A stretch of DNA of 8,634 nt from Myxococcales bacterium (GCA_007120615.1 SKNI01000645.1:1-8634), one strand, 5' to 3'; counted from the first letter of the stretch, positions 1-7,703 are shown. A program made the numbers and translations. The notes: generated by a model from the sequence alone, not told the origin.

Positions 1-1392
1 CAGATTCCGCTCTATGTGTGGCTCCCGGATGCAATGGCCGGCCCCACTCCTGTTAGCGCTTTGATTCACGCCGCGACCATGGTTACGGCGGGCGTGTTCT
101 TGATCTGTCGGCTCAACTGGATTTTCACCCTCGATCCGAGGCTGATGGCCACGATCGCCATCGTAGGTGCGCTCACGGCTCTTGTGGCGGCGTCGATCGC
201 GGTGGTTCAAAACGATATCAAAAAGGTGCTGGCCTACTCCACGGTGAGTCAGTTGGGCTTTATGTTTATGGCCGTGGGAATGGGCGCCTTTGTGGCGGCC
301 GTCTTCCATCTGATGACCCACGCCTTCTTTAAAGCGCTGCTCTTTTTGGGAGCCGGAAGCGTTATCCACGGAATGCATCACGAGCAGGACATCCGGAAGA
401 TGGGTGGTTTGCGAAAGCTGATGCCCTGGACCCACGCGACGTTTGCTCTCGGGACTCTGGCTATCGCCGGGGTGCCGTTGTTGTCGGGCTTCTACTCCAA
501 AGATCTGATCCTGTGGAACGCTCTGGCCAATACCCACGTGCTCAACGTGGAGGGAGCGCTGCAGACGGTGACCATGGATCACTTCACCACCACTCTGGCT
601 CCGGCGCTTGCCGAGGCCGGCGACGGGATGGTTGAGGTGGTGGGATGGTCATTGGCCGTGAACTGGAGTGTCTTCTTAATCGGCATCCTGACAGCTGGCC
701 TCACCGCATTTTATATGTTCCGAATGTACTTCTTAACCTTCTGGGGAGAGTGCAGGGCGGACGAGAAGACCAAGGCTCATATCCATGAGTCGCCGACTTC
801 GATGTTGGTGCCCCTTGTGGTGCTGGGCTTTTTGTCGGTGGTCGGTGGTTATATCGGCTGGCCTCATTTCATCACTCAATTTTTCCCGGACGGCGTGAAC
901 GTCTACGCCCTGGGTCTGGAGAATTGGCTGGCCGAGGTCTTCCTTATCTCCGATAGCTTTCGGCTGGTAGGTCGCTTTGGTCCCTCTCCGTACGGAGCAG
1001 AAGCCATTGTGGCGTTGATCAGCATCATCATCGCGTTCTCGGGAATCGGGTTGGCGTATGTGATGTACATCAAAAAGCCGGAGCTTCCCGGTCTGGTGCA
1101 AGAGAAAGTTGGGCCGGTCCACAACGTTCTGTCGAATAAATACTACGTCGATGAGGCCTACGACTTCCTTTTTGTGAAGCCCACGCTCTACTTCGGCAAG
1201 GCGATGTACTGGTTTGACCGAAATATCATCGCCGGTTTATTCGTCGGCGGAACGGCGTTTATGACGCTGAATTTCGGCAAGATCATGGCCAATCTTCAAA
1301 GTGGGAACGTCCAGCGTTATGCCACCTACCTTGCGTTGGCACTCTTGCTGGTGCTCATGGCGATCCTCTTTGGACCGGACTGGGTCCGATAA
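1..1392 (+). CDS. nuoL: NADH-quinone oxidoreductase subunit L (NuoL), 5'-truncated
   Basis: NuoL is the distal antiporter-like membrane subunit of respiratory complex I and carries the long lateral helix that couples quinone reduction to proton pumping. The reading frame is open from base 1, so the gene starts upstream; 463 residues are visible. By comparison with E. coli NuoL (613 aa) about 230 N-terminal residues are missing. The visible part opens at the diagnostic stretch DAMAGPTPVSALIHAATMVT (visible residues 10-29). It continues with NDIKKVLAYSTVSQLG, THAFFKALLF (proton-path Lys at visible residue 111) and GFYSKDLIL (Lys 167, the broken-helix lysine). A polar stretch of about 40 residues absent from E. 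coli follows that lysine (roughly visible residues 173-215). The C-terminal part (KYYVDEAYDFLFVKP, then hydrophobic segments) matches the lateral-helix and final-helix region. nuoM follows after 46 bp in the same direction. Identification is very secure; the insertion is judged only by eye. Confidence 0.97.
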   Translation, partial: QIPLYVWLPDAMAGPTPVSALIHAATMVTAGVFLICRLNWIFTLDPRLMATIAIVGALTALVAASIAVVQNDIKKVLAYSTVSQLGFMFMAVGMGAFVAAVFHLMTHAFFKALLFLGAGSVIHGMHHEQDIRKMGGLRKLMPWTHATFALGTLAIAGVPLLSGFYSKDLILWNALANTHVLNVEGALQTVTMDHFTTTLAPALAEAGDGMVEVVGWSLAVNWSVFLIGILTAGLTAFYMFRMYFLTFWGECRADEKTKAHIHESPTSMLVPLVVLGFLSVVGGYIGWPHFITQFFPDGVNVYALGLENWLAEVFLISDSFRLVGRFGPSPYGAEAIVALISIIIAFSGIGLAYVMYIKKPELPGLVQEKVGPVHNVLSNKYYVDEAYDFLFVKPTLYFGKAMYWFDRNIIAGLFVGGTAFMTLNFGKIMANLQSGNVQRYATYLALALLLVLMAILFGPDWVR

Positions 1393-1438
1393 CCGACCGG
1401 TGCAACAATCACGAATCCGGTGAAGTCAAGAACTGGGA

Positions 1439-3304
1439 ATGACAACGATGGTTGAGTTTACACATATATTCAGCGCCCTGGCGGCCCAGCCGATGCTGGC
1501 ACAAATTGCCGGCCCCGAGGGTGGTATTCCCTGGCTGTCGCTGACGACGTTCGCGCCGTTTCTGGGGATTCTGGTTCTGTTTTTCATTCCCCGAGACCAG
1601 CTGCAGGTGCTGCGAAATGTGGCGCTGCTGAGTGCCCTTGGCACCTTTTGCATAAGTCTGGGGATTCTGGTGACCTTCAATCCGGCGGCGGCCGTCGCGG
1701 CGGGGGAGGCATTTACCTTCCAGATGACCGAGGGACCCCATGAGTGGATCCCGGCGGTGGGCATTCAATTCTTTATGGGGGTGGACGGCTTCAGCCTCTG
1801 GCTGGTGATGCTCACCACTTTCTTGATGCCCATCACCATCTGGTCGACCTACGGTGCGGTAAAAGAGTACGTCAAAGAATATATGATCGCCTTGCTCTTC
1901 TTGCAGGTCGGTCTTGTGGGGGCGGTGCTGGCCCTTGATCTCTTTCTCTTCTTTATCTTCTGGGAGATCGTGCTGATTCCGATGTATATCATCATCGGTA
2001 TCTGGGGCGGAAAAGAGCGGGTAAAAGCGGCGCTGAAGTTCTTCTTATATACCATGACCGGTTCGCTTTTGATGCTGATCGCCATGGTCTATATCTACTT
2101 TCATGTCGGCGCAGAGACGGGGACATACTCCTTTCTCTACAGCAATATCTTCACCGCCGAGTTGGGTTATACGCAGCAGATGTGGCTCTTTGCAGCCTTC
2201 GCGCTGGCGTTCTTCATCAAAGTTCCTCTCTTTCCGTTTCACACCTGGCTGCCTCTCGCTCACGTTCAGGCTCCCACGGCGGGTTCGGTGATTTTGGCCG
2301 CCGTGATGTTGAAGCTGGGAACTTACGGGTTGATTCGATTTGCCTTTCCCTTATTTCCCGATGCACTTCTGGTATATGCGCCGTTTATCGCATTGCTCGC
2401 GGTGGTGGGAATCATCTACGGGGCGGTGCTGGCGTTGGTGCAGGAGGACGTCAAGAAACTGGTCGCCTACAGCTCGGTGAGCCACCTGGGATTTTGCGTC
2501 CTGGGCTTGATTTCGCTGACGCCGCAGGGGTTAGCCGGTGGGATGTATGTAATGTTGGCCCATGGTATCGCCACCGGGGGACTCTTCCTCTGCGTGGGGA
2601 TGCTTTATGAGCGTCGTCACAGCAAGCAGATCGCCGACTTCGGCGGGGTGGCCAAGGTAATGCCCGTTTTCGCCACGCTCTTTGCGGTGATCATGCTGGC
2701 CTCGGCCGGGCTTCCCGGCCTCAACGGTTTCGTCGGTGAATTCTTAAGCCTTATGGGCGCCTCCAAGAGCCACTTCTTGTCCTTCGGAGAATATCTCTTC
2801 TATATGACCGACGAAGGTCCGGTGACGGGCTACGGGGTATATGAATTGACCGGGACCACGGTGGTACCCACCGAAGCGGGTGTATCGGCCGGCCCGGAGA
2901 TTACGGCGTTTATCTTCACCATCTTCGCCACCACCGGGGTCGTTCTCGGGGCCGCTTATCTCATCTGGATGTTCAAGCGGGTGATGTTCGGCGAAGTAAA
3001 GCACGAAGAAGTTCAAAATATGGAGCGCCTCACTCCCCGTGAGTTTGGAGTTCTGATTCCCATCGTGGTGATGGCCATCTTCATGGGTGTCTATCCCAAA
3101 TTTTTCCTCGATAAGATGGACCCTTCCATTCACCAATATCTGACATATATGGATGTGCGGGTCACCGAAGCGGTGGAGCGATCTGCTGCTGATGAGGAAC
3201 GAAGAAATCTCTACGGCGAAGTCGTCGTAGAGGAGCTTCATCCCGAGTGGGAAGCCCAGGGTTCGATTCTGGATATGGCACGGGAGCGTCGCCAGCAGCG
3301 CTGA
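1439..3304 (+). CDS. nuoM: NADH-quinone oxidoreductase subunit M (NuoM)
   Basis: NuoM is the central antiporter-like proton-pumping subunit of complex I, in the cytoplasmic membrane. The 621-residue product is longer than E. coli NuoM (509 aa). Key residues are present: Glu176 in FIFWEIVLIPMY, Lys261 in FFIKVPLFPFHTWLP, Lys292 in MLKLGTYG and Glu434 in GFVGEFLSLMG. The last is the glutamate typical of NuoM where NuoL and NuoN have lysine. QAPTAGSV (278-285) and DVKKLVAYSSVSHLGF (337-352) are family signatures. The extra length lies in three places: a longer N-terminus, a polar insertion at about 441-487 after the Glu434 helix, and a charged tail at about 565-621. The start is uncertain. The ATG at 1439 has a GGGA (1435-1438) directly against it, whereas the in-frame ATG at 1448 has the same GGGA at a normal 9-nt spacing, so the protein may be 618 residues. 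It sits between nuoL and nuoN in the usual operon order. Confidence 0.97.
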   Translation: MTTMVEFTHIFSALAAQPMLAQIAGPEGGIPWLSLTTFAPFLGILVLFFIPRDQLQVLRNVALLSALGTFCISLGILVTFNPAAAVAAGEAFTFQMTEGPHEWIPAVGIQFFMGVDGFSLWLVMLTTFLMPITIWSTYGAVKEYVKEYMIALLFLQVGLVGAVLALDLFLFFIFWEIVLIPMYIIIGIWGGKERVKAALKFFLYTMTGSLLMLIAMVYIYFHVGAETGTYSFLYSNIFTAELGYTQQMWLFAAFALAFFIKVPLFPFHTWLPLAHVQAPTAGSVILAAVMLKLGTYGLIRFAFPLFPDALLVYAPFIALLAVVGIIYGAVLALVQEDVKKLVAYSSVSHLGFCVLGLISLTPQGLAGGMYVMLAHGIATGGLFLCVGMLYERRHSKQIADFGGVAKVMPVFATLFAVIMLASAGLPGLNGFVGEFLSLMGASKSHFLSFGEYLFYMTDEGPVTGYGVYELTGTTVVPTEAGVSAGPEITAFIFTIFATTGVVLGAAYLIWMFKRVMFGEVKHEEVQNMERLTPREFGVLIPIVVMAIFMGVYPKFFLDKMDPSIHQYLTYMDVRVTEAVERSAADEERRNLYGEVVVEELHPEWEAQGSILDMARERRQQR

Positions 3305-3373
3305 CGGACGTTCAAGAATACTAACGGCGAAGTGCTTCAATCTTCGCCTCTTGTAGAGACGGGTTCGAAGACC

Positions 3374-5014
3374 ATGCAATTGCTGTCTAGCTACAATATG
3401 CTCTCGCTGCTCACACCCCCGCAAGGTGCGGAGTTTGTGGCGTTGATTCCGGGAGCCATCCTTACGCTCATCGCGTTGCTCTTTATCATTGTCGATGTCT
3501 TTCATCGAAAAGGGAGCTCCCGCGATTATCAGGCCTATTTCGCAGCCATCGGGCTGGGACTTACGGCGGCCAGTTGCTGGTATCTATGGGGCAGCGGTCT
3601 GGAGCGACCGGCGTTCTTCGGGATGCTCTATTTCGACCGATTCTCGCTCTTCTTCTCCGGGCTGGTCTCCATCTCGGGGGCCCTGGCAGTGCTCTGTTCA
3701 CCGGCCGTCCTGAGAAGCAATCAGATGGAACGGGGGGAGTATTATCTGCTGGTGCTCTTCAGCGTAATCGGCATGATTTTCATGGTGGCAGCGGCCGACC
3801 TGTTGACCCTCTTTATCGCTTTTGAAGTGATGAGTATCCCGCTCTACGTGGTGGCTGCGTTTTTGAGAAAAGACGAGCGCAGTGCCGAAGCCGGAATGAA
3901 ATATTTTGTCCTTGGGGCGTTCTCGGCGGCGATTATGCTCTACGGTATCGCCCTGATCTACGGGGCTACGGGCACTACAAACCTGGAGTATATTGCCCAG
4001 AATCTTGAATTTCTGGCCGATGGGGGAACGGAACACGGGGGCTACGGTCTGGTGATGGTCGGCGTGTTGCTGATCTTTAGCGGATTTGCCTTTAAGGCGG
4101 CGGCGGTGCCGTTTCACCTCTGGGCGCCCGACGTCTACACCGGATCGCCCACACCGGCGGTTGGGTTTATGGCTACGGCGGTCAAAGCGGTCGCGTTTGC
4201 GGCCCTGGTCCGGGTATTTGTCATCGCATTTCCCGCCGAAGTGCTGCGAGGCGGATTCTTCGGGTGGGGCTGGATTGATGTGGCCTATGTCCTGGCGATC
4301 GCATCGATGGTCCTCGGAAACCTGGTCGCCGTCACCCAGACGAGCGTAAAGCGGATGCTGGCTTATTACGGGATCGCCCACGCCGGATATCTCCTGGTCG
4401 GTTTCGTAGCTGCCAATTCTCATCCGAGCTTCTTTCTGCACAACGATGCGATCTTATTTTCGCTCATCGCCTATACCTTCGCCCTGGTAGGGACCTTTGG
4501 GGTGCTCTCCTATTTCGGTCGCCGTGGCCAGGCGGTAGAAACCTACGAAGATCTGGGCAGTCTGGGGCTGAAATACCCGAAGATGGGCCTGATCATGAGC
4601 ATCTGTGTGCTCTCCCTGGCCGGGGTTCCACCCACGGCAGGCTTTCTCGGAAAATTCTACATCTTCCGAACCGGCGTGGATGTCGGATTGCAGACCGGTG
4701 AGATGGCCCTGATCGTTATGGTCATCGTCGGTGTGCTCACCAGCGTTGTGGGCGCCTATTATTATCTGAAAGTGCTGGTCTATATGTATATGAAGCCAGC
4801 CATCCGCGAGATCGAGCCCCTGCACAATCCAGGCACCAAATGGGCCACCATGATATGTGCCATTCTGACTATTTATATCGGTCTGTTCCCGGCCAAGGCT
4901 ATCGATATTTGCCGGGAAGCGGTGATGGATATGCAGGGGGTTCCAGCTGCGGTGCAGGCCACCATCGATCGCGGTGAGATCGAGTTGGAGCGGCGAATGG
5001 AGCAATGGGAATGA
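3374..5014 (+). CDS. nuoN: NADH-quinone oxidoreductase subunit N (NuoN)
   Basis: NuoN is the third antiporter-like membrane subunit of complex I, usually encoded last in the nuo operon, as here. Counting from the ATG at 3374 the protein has 546 residues (E. coli 485). Conserved proton-path residues are visible: Glu151 in FIAFEVMSIPLY, Lys241 in FAFKAAAVPFHLWAPDVYTG, Lys271 in ATAVKAVAFA and Lys427 in PTAGFLGKFYIF. About 14 hydrophobic segments fill most of the length; the last 30 residues are polar (ending RGEIELERRMEQWE). The frame is open further upstream to a GTG at 3332, which would add 14 polar residues. The ATG was preferred because the protein then starts a few residues before the first membrane segment, as in the family, but neither start has a strong ribosome binding site. 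It lies 69 bp after nuoM and ends 22 bp from the convergent carrier-protein gene. Confidence 0.96.
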   Translation: MQLLSSYNMLSLLTPPQGAEFVALIPGAILTLIALLFIIVDVFHRKGSSRDYQAYFAAIGLGLTAASCWYLWGSGLERPAFFGMLYFDRFSLFFSGLVSISGALAVLCSPAVLRSNQMERGEYYLLVLFSVIGMIFMVAAADLLTLFIAFEVMSIPLYVVAAFLRKDERSAEAGMKYFVLGAFSAAIMLYGIALIYGATGTTNLEYIAQNLEFLADGGTEHGGYGLVMVGVLLIFSGFAFKAAAVPFHLWAPDVYTGSPTPAVGFMATAVKAVAFAALVRVFVIAFPAEVLRGGFFGWGWIDVAYVLAIASMVLGNLVAVTQTSVKRMLAYYGIAHAGYLLVGFVAANSHPSFFLHNDAILFSLIAYTFALVGTFGVLSYFGRRGQAVETYEDLGSLGLKYPKMGLIMSICVLSLAGVPPTAGFLGKFYIFRTGVDVGLQTGEMALIVMVIVGVLTSVVGAYYYLKVLVYMYMKPAIREIEPLHNPGTKWATMICAILTIYIGLFPAKAIDICREAVMDMQGVPAAVQATIDRGEIELERRMEQWE

Positions 5015-5036
5015 GTCTTGGGGGTCGGTCTTTGCC

Positions 5037-5324
5037 TCAGTCATCGCTATGGGATGTACTATTGCCGGACGCTGTGCTGAGGAGATCGAGTAGCCCTCCA
5101 AAGGTAGTCAGGTGGTCGGGGTCGATATCAAAGAGGTCGAATTCCACCTGGGCGCGCTCTTCAAGTCGGGCGATTAAATCCAGAAAAGCGATGCTGTCGA
5201 GAAGACCGGACTCGATAAGGTTGAAGGAATCCTCGATCTCCCGCGCTGAAATCTCGGCGCGACGCAACGCCGGTTCTAATAGACCCAGAAGCATCGCTCG
5301 AGCGGTTGGATTGGCTGGCTTCAT
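5037..5324 (-). CDS. DltC-like acyl/aminoacyl carrier protein
   Basis: This is a small carrier protein of 95 residues that should carry a covalent acyl or aminoacyl group on a phosphopantetheine arm. The attachment motif is SGLLDSIAFLDLI, with the modified serine at Ser44; GLLDS is the form found in DltC and related stand-alone carriers rather than the GxDSL of many synthase-embedded carriers. Helix-forming segments surround it (7-32, 45-58, 73-83), as expected of the four-helix fold, and the last dozen residues are polar and probably disordered. The frame extends upstream to 5441, but the ATG at 5324 is chosen because it gives normal family length, has a GGAG at 6-nt spacing and overlaps the stop of the upstream gene (ATGA). 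That overlap implies translational coupling. It is the last gene of the three-gene operon; the adenylating enzyme two genes upstream is the obvious loader. The attached group is not known. A 4'-phosphopantetheinyl transferase must be encoded elsewhere. Confidence 0.88.
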   Translation of the reverse strand: MKPANPTARAMLLGLLEPALRRAEISAREIEDSFNLIESGLLDSIAFLDLIARLEERAQVEFDLFDIDPDHLTTFGGLLDLLSTASGNSTSHSDD

Positions 5325-6112
5325 AGAGGGCTCCAAGAGTCTAGTTGGGGGCGCTGAATTAATGCGGTGGGGTCGTCTCGGAGGATGGAGATGGCTACTT
5401 CGGCGAAGTCGCGGCTGCGACAGGTTTCTAGGGTGCTGCAACTGAGCGCAAAAGAACGCAGGAGATTGCGCTTTTGCAACTTTTCTCCGATTGGTCGCAG
5501 CTGAACTCTGGGATCGAGGGTCAGGTCCCGGACGTACATTCGATAGGTTCGGTGTGATTCGTGCCCCTGGTCGCGATAGAGGCCGCGAAACTCCTTCCAG
5601 TAGCGATAGGGAACGCCCACTCGCTCCTCGGCCCAGTGAACCAATGAGACCGGCTCAACCCCACAGCCGATAAGCAGCAGGTGAGCGTCGAGATCGATGA
5701 GGCGATCGAAGCTGCCGCCGCGCTCAAATGCGCCGGCGGTGTCGAGGTCGGTGAGTTCACCGGAGAGGGGACCCTCAGCGACCAATGATTGAATCGGGTG
5801 TGGAGAGCGTCGAGCCAGGCTTCGCCGGCGCATATATTCGGAAAATGAGCCCATCGCCTTCGACGGAGTTCGTTGTCGATCAAAGGTCCTTCCCCTGCAG
5901 AAATCAAAGTTAAAGGTTGGGACCACGATCGTGCCCTCGGGCCCGATCAGCTCGCGAATTGCATTATAGTGGCATTGAGGGATCGCCGGGATCGGACAAT
6001 TCTCAATTCGGCCCAGGGAGAACAACGAGCTGTGAACCATGACCAGCGAGCCCGCAGGGATCTCAGTCATGGCCAGGGCGTGACGCAATTGCTGTTCGGA
6101 ATAGCTTTTCAT
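5321..6112 (-). CDS. AAC(3)-family (Antibiotic_NAT) N-acyltransferase
   Basis: The 263-residue protein fits the aminoglycoside 3-N-acetyltransferase family, cytosolic enzymes that move an acyl group, usually from acetyl-CoA, to an amino group. Family landmarks in order are MVHSSLFSLGRI (25-36), LIGPEGTIVVPTFNF (55-69), GSFSEYMRRR followed by RRSPHPIQSLVAEGP (88-115, with the RS-HP-S signature and His105), LLLIGCGVEP (145-154) and VHWAEERVGVPYR (158-170, the HxxE motif, His159 and Glu162). Length is normal and no signal peptide is seen. The start ATG at 6112 has a GAGG at 8-nt spacing and lies 3 nt after the ligase stop; its own stop overlaps the carrier-protein start. Chromosomal members of this family often have no proven role in resistance. 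Placed between an amino acid adenylating enzyme and a carrier protein, this one more probably acts on, or takes its donor from, the carrier (inference). Plain aminoglycoside acetylation cannot be excluded. Confidence 0.88.
   Translation of the reverse strand: MKSYSEQQLRHALAMTEIPAGSLVMVHSSLFSLGRIENCPIPAIPQCHYNAIRELIGPEGTIVVPTFNFDFCRGRTFDRQRTPSKAMGSFSEYMRRRSLARRSPHPIQSLVAEGPLSGELTDLDTAGAFERGGSFDRLIDLDAHLLLIGCGVEPVSLVHWAEERVGVPYRYWKEFRGLYRDQGHESHRTYRMYVRDLTLDPRVQLRPIGEKLQKRNLLRSFALSCSTLETCRSRDFAEVAISILRDDPTALIQRPQLDSWSPL
5331..5334 (-). promoter_or_regulatory. Ribosome binding site of the carrier-protein gene
   Basis: GGAG on the minus strand lies 6 nt before the ATG at 5324, inside the end of the acyltransferase gene. 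It decides the internal start over the longer open frame reaching 5441, whose first 39 codons encode an Arg/Pro/His-rich stretch with no family resemblance. Confidence 0.75.
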
Positions 6113-6115
6113 CCG

Positions 6116-7699
6116 TCATACCTCATCATTGTCGAGCATCGCGCGCAGGGCGCTTCGGTCGATCTTTCCGTTGGAATTGCAGGGAAGCGTAGGAAGGGTC
6201 ACGATGCGATCGGGGATCATATAAGCCGGCAGCTTTCGACGGCAGGAGGCCAGAAGGGCGGCTTCATCGGTGGGGTTCTCCGAGGCGACAAACCCGACGA
6301 TTCCGCCGACCTCGTCGGTCCTGTAGGGCCAGGCGACGGTGATGGCCAGGTCATGGTTACAGGCCTGACGAAGGGCGAAGTCGATCTCCGCCAGCTCGAT
6401 GCGATGACCCCCGATCTGAATCTGATCGTCGATACGACCCAGAAAGTGAAGGCATCCCCGATCGTCTTCGACCACCAGATCGCCGGTGCGGTACCAGCGA
6501 CGATCGGGCGCGCTCGGCAGACGGATGAACCGCTCCTCGGTCAACTGGGGAGCCCTCCAATATCCGGCGGTCAGCTGGCTTCCGGAGAGGAGTAATTCTC
6601 CGGTCTGCTCTCCACGTTCGTTGGTCTCGGGATCGAGAATCGAGGTCTCTTGCCCGGGGAAGGCTCGCCCCAGTGGGACGACGCCGTTTCTACAGTGGGG
6701 CAGGGAGTCCTCTCCCTGCCATCGGTAGGAGGTGATGGCGATGGTGGCCTCGGTCGGGCCGTAGAGGTTGTCCACAGTGGAGTTCGGAGCGGCCTCGGAC
6801 CACTTCTGAGCCAGGGAAGCGGGCAAGGCCTCGCCGCAAAACAGACTTGCCCGAAGGGAGGGAAAGGCTCCCGGAGCCAGTTGGCGAAAGCGATCCATGG
6901 TCATCCCCAGGGTGGGGACGCTGAACCAGAGGGTCAATTCATGGTTCCGAATGAATCGACCGGGGGCCATTCGGGCCCGCCGGGAGAGGGGATAGAGACA
7001 GGCTCCGCTGGACCAGGTGACGAAGAGATCGTGAACCGAGAGATCAAAGGCCAATTTGAAGGTCTGAGAGATGCGGTCGTCGGGCCGGACCTGGTAGGCT
7101 CTGCTGATATGATCGATATAGGCTCGGGCGCTTTTATGACTGACGGCAACGCCCTTGGGGGTGCCCGTACTGCCCGAGGTAAAGAGAAGATATGCAGTGG
7201 AGTGGGGATCGACTTCAGGAGAAGCCAGAGGGGATGGACTGGCCGGTAAGTCGCCGGACGATAGCAACTGCCCCGATCGGCCTGAATCTCTCCACATCGC
7301 CAGATCGCTGACCTCCGGGGCGATGATGGTGAGCTCCCGGGGGCATCCTTCCAACAGGGGCTGCAGATGATCGAGAGCTTTTTCGGAGAGGATCAAAACG
7401 TCGATCTCGGAGCGGGTGATAATGTCGAGGATTCTCTCCGGCGGAAAATAGGGATAAATCGGAACATACCCTTTCCCGGCGCCCAATACTCCAAGAATCG
7501 ATGAATAAGCGGTCAAACCCTGGGCTGCCAGGACTCCCACCAGCGGACTCGTTGTGCCTGTAGTAGAGACGGCTTCCGCGATCCGGGCAGCCCTCTCGGC
7601 CAACTGCTCATAGGACCAATATTGACCATCCAGATATAGTGCCGCCCGTGCCGGATAGTGCTGGACCGAGTCGGTAAATCCTCGGAGTAGTGATGACAT
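6116..7699 (-). CDS. Stand-alone amino acid adenylating enzyme, DltA-like (AMP-binding family)
   Basis: This 527-residue ANL-superfamily enzyme should use ATP to form an aminoacyl-AMP and transfer the aminoacyl group to a carrier protein. All adenylation-domain core motifs are visible: LFTSGSTGTPKGVAVSH (A3, 172-188), FDLSVHDLF (A4, 218-226), NLYGPTEAT (A5, 311-319), GELLLSGSQLTAGYW (A6, from 367), YRTGDL (A7, 403-408), GRIDDQIQIGGHRIELAEID (A8, 421-440) and NSNGKIDR with catalytic Lys512 (A10). Asp219 is the residue that binds the alpha-amino group in amino-acid-activating members. The FCGEALP stretch (287-293, Cys288) resembles D-alanine ligase DltA, whose length (about 500 aa) is also similar. 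No condensation or fused carrier domain is present, so it must act in trans, most likely on the carrier encoded two genes downstream. A GGGGGA precedes the start by 4 nt. The amino acid cannot be read with certainty; a small one such as D-Ala, L-Ala or Gly is a guess. Confidence 0.9.
   Translation of the reverse strand: MSSLLRGFTDSVQHYPARAALYLDGQYWSYEQLAERAARIAEAVSTTGTTSPLVGVLAAQGLTAYSSILGVLGAGKGYVPIYPYFPPERILDIITRSEIDVLILSEKALDHLQPLLEGCPRELTIIAPEVSDLAMWRDSGRSGQLLSSGDLPASPSPLASPEVDPHSTAYLLFTSGSTGTPKGVAVSHKSARAYIDHISRAYQVRPDDRISQTFKLAFDLSVHDLFVTWSSGACLYPLSRRARMAPGRFIRNHELTLWFSVPTLGMTMDRFRQLAPGAFPSLRASLFCGEALPASLAQKWSEAAPNSTVDNLYGPTEATIAITSYRWQGEDSLPHCRNGVVPLGRAFPGQETSILDPETNERGEQTGELLLSGSQLTAGYWRAPQLTEERFIRLPSAPDRRWYRTGDLVVEDDRGCLHFLGRIDDQIQIGGHRIELAEIDFALRQACNHDLAITVAWPYRTDEVGGIVGFVASENPTDEAALLASCRRKLPAYMIPDRIVTLPTLPCNSNGKIDRSALRAMLDNDEV
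6121..6124 (-). promoter_or_regulatory. Ribosome binding site of the AAC(3)-like gene
   Basis: GAGG on the minus strand lies 8 nt before the ATG at 6112, within the last codons of the adenylating-enzyme gene. It supports the annotated start and independent or coupled re-initiation. Confidence 0.7.
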
Positions 7700-7703
7700 T
7701 GCG

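Noticed and set aside
2744..3505. 253-codon minus-strand open frame across the nuoM-nuoN junction
   Set aside because: It lies opposite secure NuoM and NuoN coding sequence, its product is rich in His, Arg and Glu without domain features, and it crosses a gene boundary; a shadow frame.
3698..4441. 247-codon minus-strand open frame inside nuoN
   Set aside because: Fully antisense to conserved NuoN motifs, and its composition is a complement artefact.
5325..5441. N-terminal extension of the carrier protein by 39 residues
   Set aside because: It overlaps the transferase coding sequence, is Arg/Pro/His-rich and lacks a good ribosome binding site; the ATG at 5324 has one and gives family length.
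5873..6595. 240-codon plus-strand open frame opposite the transferase and ligase genes
   Set aside because: It spans the boundary of two well-supported minus-strand genes and has no recognisable motif.
6650..7249. 199-codon Gly-rich plus-strand open frame opposite the ligase
   Set aside because: Antisense to the A3-A6 core motifs of the ligase; the Gly/Gln/Glu-rich product is typical of a shadow.
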